Source of the DNA: Clostridia bacterium
GTDB lineage: Bacteria > Bacillota > Clostridia > Oscillospirales > Butyricicoccaceae
Direction of reading: 5' to 3'
Assembly: GCA_017407765.1 (NCBI GenBank)
Contig: JAFQVZ010000009.1
Coordinates: forward strand, 1-6,747
Length of the DNA: 6,747 nt
Position 1 is the stretch's first letter. The number at the start of each line of letters is the position of its first letter. A model generated the notes under the pieces. The model searched no databases. It saw only the letters and a list, made by a program, of their open reading frames with translations, and had not been told where the DNA came from. The position numbers and the translations under genes were made by a program. Shown piece after piece: positions 5,793-6,747 of the stretch.

Positions 5793-5802
5793 AAGGTTCT
5801 GT

Positions 5803-6699
5803 ATGGAATCCAAAAAACTTCTTCTTATAATAAATCCTGTTTCGGGCAGGTTAAAGATAGGTGCATCTCTGCTGGATATACTTAAGGTGTTTTCTGATGC
5901 GGGGTATATCGTCACAGTTCAAACTACGCGCGCTAAGGGCGACGCAACAAGGCTGGTAAGGGAATTAGGCCCCGGACACGATCTGGTCGTTCTGAGCGGC
6001 GGTGACGGCACTCTGAACGAAGGCGTCGAAGGCCTGATGGAAGGCGGGCTTGATATCCCGGTGGGATATATTCCCTGCGGCACTACCAACGATTTTGCCG
6101 CCAGCCTTGGCATCGAGCGTGAGAACCTCAGGCAGGCCGCCGAGAATATCGTCAACGGCAAGGTGAATATCATTGATGTGGGTCTGTTTGGAAGAAACAG
6201 ATATTTCAGCTATATTGCATCCTTTGGTGCGTTTACCGGAACATCTTACAGCGTTCCGCAGACCACAAAAAACGTTCTCGGTCACCTCGCATATGTCCTT
6301 GAGGGCGTTAAAGAGGTGCCCAATATAAGGCCTATCAATGCAAAGGTGTCGATAAACGGCGAGATCATCGAAGAAGACGCCTTTATTTTCGGCTCGGTCA
6401 GCAACGCCACATCCATAGGCGGAATCGTTAAGCTGGATTCCAACAAGGTTGATTTCAGCGACGGAATGTTTGAAGTAATGCTGGTTAAAAAGCCCCGCAC
6501 AGCAATGGAGCTCAGTAAGGCTATACTGGGAATGCAGACCGGCGATTACACCGACAGCTGCATCACCATGTATCATGCCGACAGCGTGTCTTTTGAGATG
6601 GAAAACGTGATCCCCTGGACGCTTGACGGCGAGTTTGGGTCGGGCGAACGCAAGGTGGACATCAGAGTAAAGCATAACGCGCTGAAGATCGTTTTTTGA
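5803..6699 (+). CDS. Diacylglycerol kinase family lipid kinase (YegS/BmrU/DgkB type)
   Basis: It likely transfers phosphate from ATP to a lipid such as diacylglycerol at the inner face of the membrane, returning it to phosphatidic acid; other lipid substrates are possible. From ATG 5803 it has 298 residues, normal for the family. The N-terminal catalytic domain shows NPVSG (11-15), the nucleotide-binding SGGDGTLNE (65-73) and PCGTTNDFA (91-99). The C-terminal beta-rich domain has DGMFEVMLVKK (220-230) and LDGE (274-277), a conserved acidic motif. No transmembrane helix is visible, so membrane contact would be peripheral, as in soluble DgkB. The start is chosen over TTG 5785, which overlaps the RBS. 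The gene has its own extended -10 promoter, diverges from the amidohydrolase and is followed by a terminator, so it appears monocistronic. I cannot tell DgkB from an uncharacterised paralogue. Confidence 0.92.
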   Translation: MESKKLLLIINPVSGRLKIGASLLDILKVFSDAGYIVTVQTTRAKGDATRLVRELGPGHDLVVLSGGDGTLNEGVEGLMEGGLDIPVGYIPCGTTNDFAASLGIERENLRQAAENIVNGKVNIIDVGLFGRNRYFSYIASFGAFTGTSYSVPQTTKNVLGHLAYVLEGVKEVPNIRPINAKVSINGEIIEEDAFIFGSVSNATSIGGIVKLDSNKVDFSDGMFEVMLVKKPRTAMELSKAILGMQTGDYTDSCITMYHADSVSFEMENVIPWTLDGEFGSGERKVDIRVKHNALKIVF

Positions 6700-6723
6700 T
6701 TTTGTGATAATACAATAATAAAA

Positions 6724-6747
6724 GGCTCGTGCCGCTTGGCACGAGCC
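6724..6747 (+). terminator. Terminator hairpin after the lipid kinase, cut at the window end
   Basis: A perfect 10-bp stem, GGCTCGTGCC (6724-6733) with GGCACGAGCC (6738-6747), has loop GCTT and lies 25 nt after the stop. An A-rich run precedes it. The expected T-tract lies beyond the window, so termination is inferred from the stem alone. Confidence 0.75.

Noticed and set aside
5785..5802. TTG start for the lipid kinase six codons before the ATG
   Set aside because: The TTG overlaps the only good RBS; the ATG at 5803 is correctly spaced from it.
5965..6675. 236-codon open frame on the minus strand opposite the lipid kinase
   Set aside because: It is a shadow of a well-supported kinase gene, with no RBS or domain of its own.

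Overview
The window looks like chromosomal DNA from a Gram-positive Firmicute, most likely a clostridial relative of Ruminococcus/Oscillospiraceae. This rests on a glmS ribozyme in front of glmS, a SigH-like sigma factor, strong GGAGG-type ribosome binding sites, sigma-A type promoters, and roughly balanced GC with AT-rich intergenic gaps. The family-level placement is inference, not a search result. I see no mobile elements, CRISPR arrays, tRNAs or rRNAs. Most of the window is housekeeping.

Layout: (1) 1-724, the 3' half of glmM (phosphoglucosamine mutase). (2) 725-1003, a gap holding a GAAA-capped stem-loop and then a complete glmS ribozyme, with the cleavage site between A822 and G823. (3) 1004-2833, glmS (glutamine:fructose-6-phosphate aminotransferase), followed by a terminator. 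(4) 2892-3515, a near-consensus promoter and a short SigH-like sigma factor that starts at TTG. (5) 3579-3857, a small protein with four CxxC motifs and strongly biased codons, followed by a terminator that can serve both strands. (6) 3977-5581 on the minus strand, a YtcJ-type amidohydrolase. (7) 5582-5802, a divergent promoter region with one promoter for each flanking gene. (8) 5803-6699, a diacylglycerol/lipid kinase family gene, followed by a terminator hairpin cut at the window edge.

How the genes work together: GlmS makes glucosamine-6-phosphate and GlmM converts it to glucosamine-1-phosphate for UDP-GlcNAc and cell wall synthesis. The ribozyme between the two genes senses glucosamine-6-phosphate and self-cleaves, which lowers glmS expression. 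Because it lies between the genes, cleavage of a joint transcript would spare glmM mRNA while removing glmS mRNA. The lipid kinase probably acts in membrane lipid turnover. The substrate of the amidohydrolase and the targets of the sigma factor and zinc-ribbon protein cannot be read from the sequence.

The points most worth a second look are the intercistronic ribozyme arrangement, a promoter-like element placed so that its start site would fall just past the ribozyme cleavage site, and the unusually short TTG-started SigH-like factor followed by a highly codon-biased zinc-ribbon protein.
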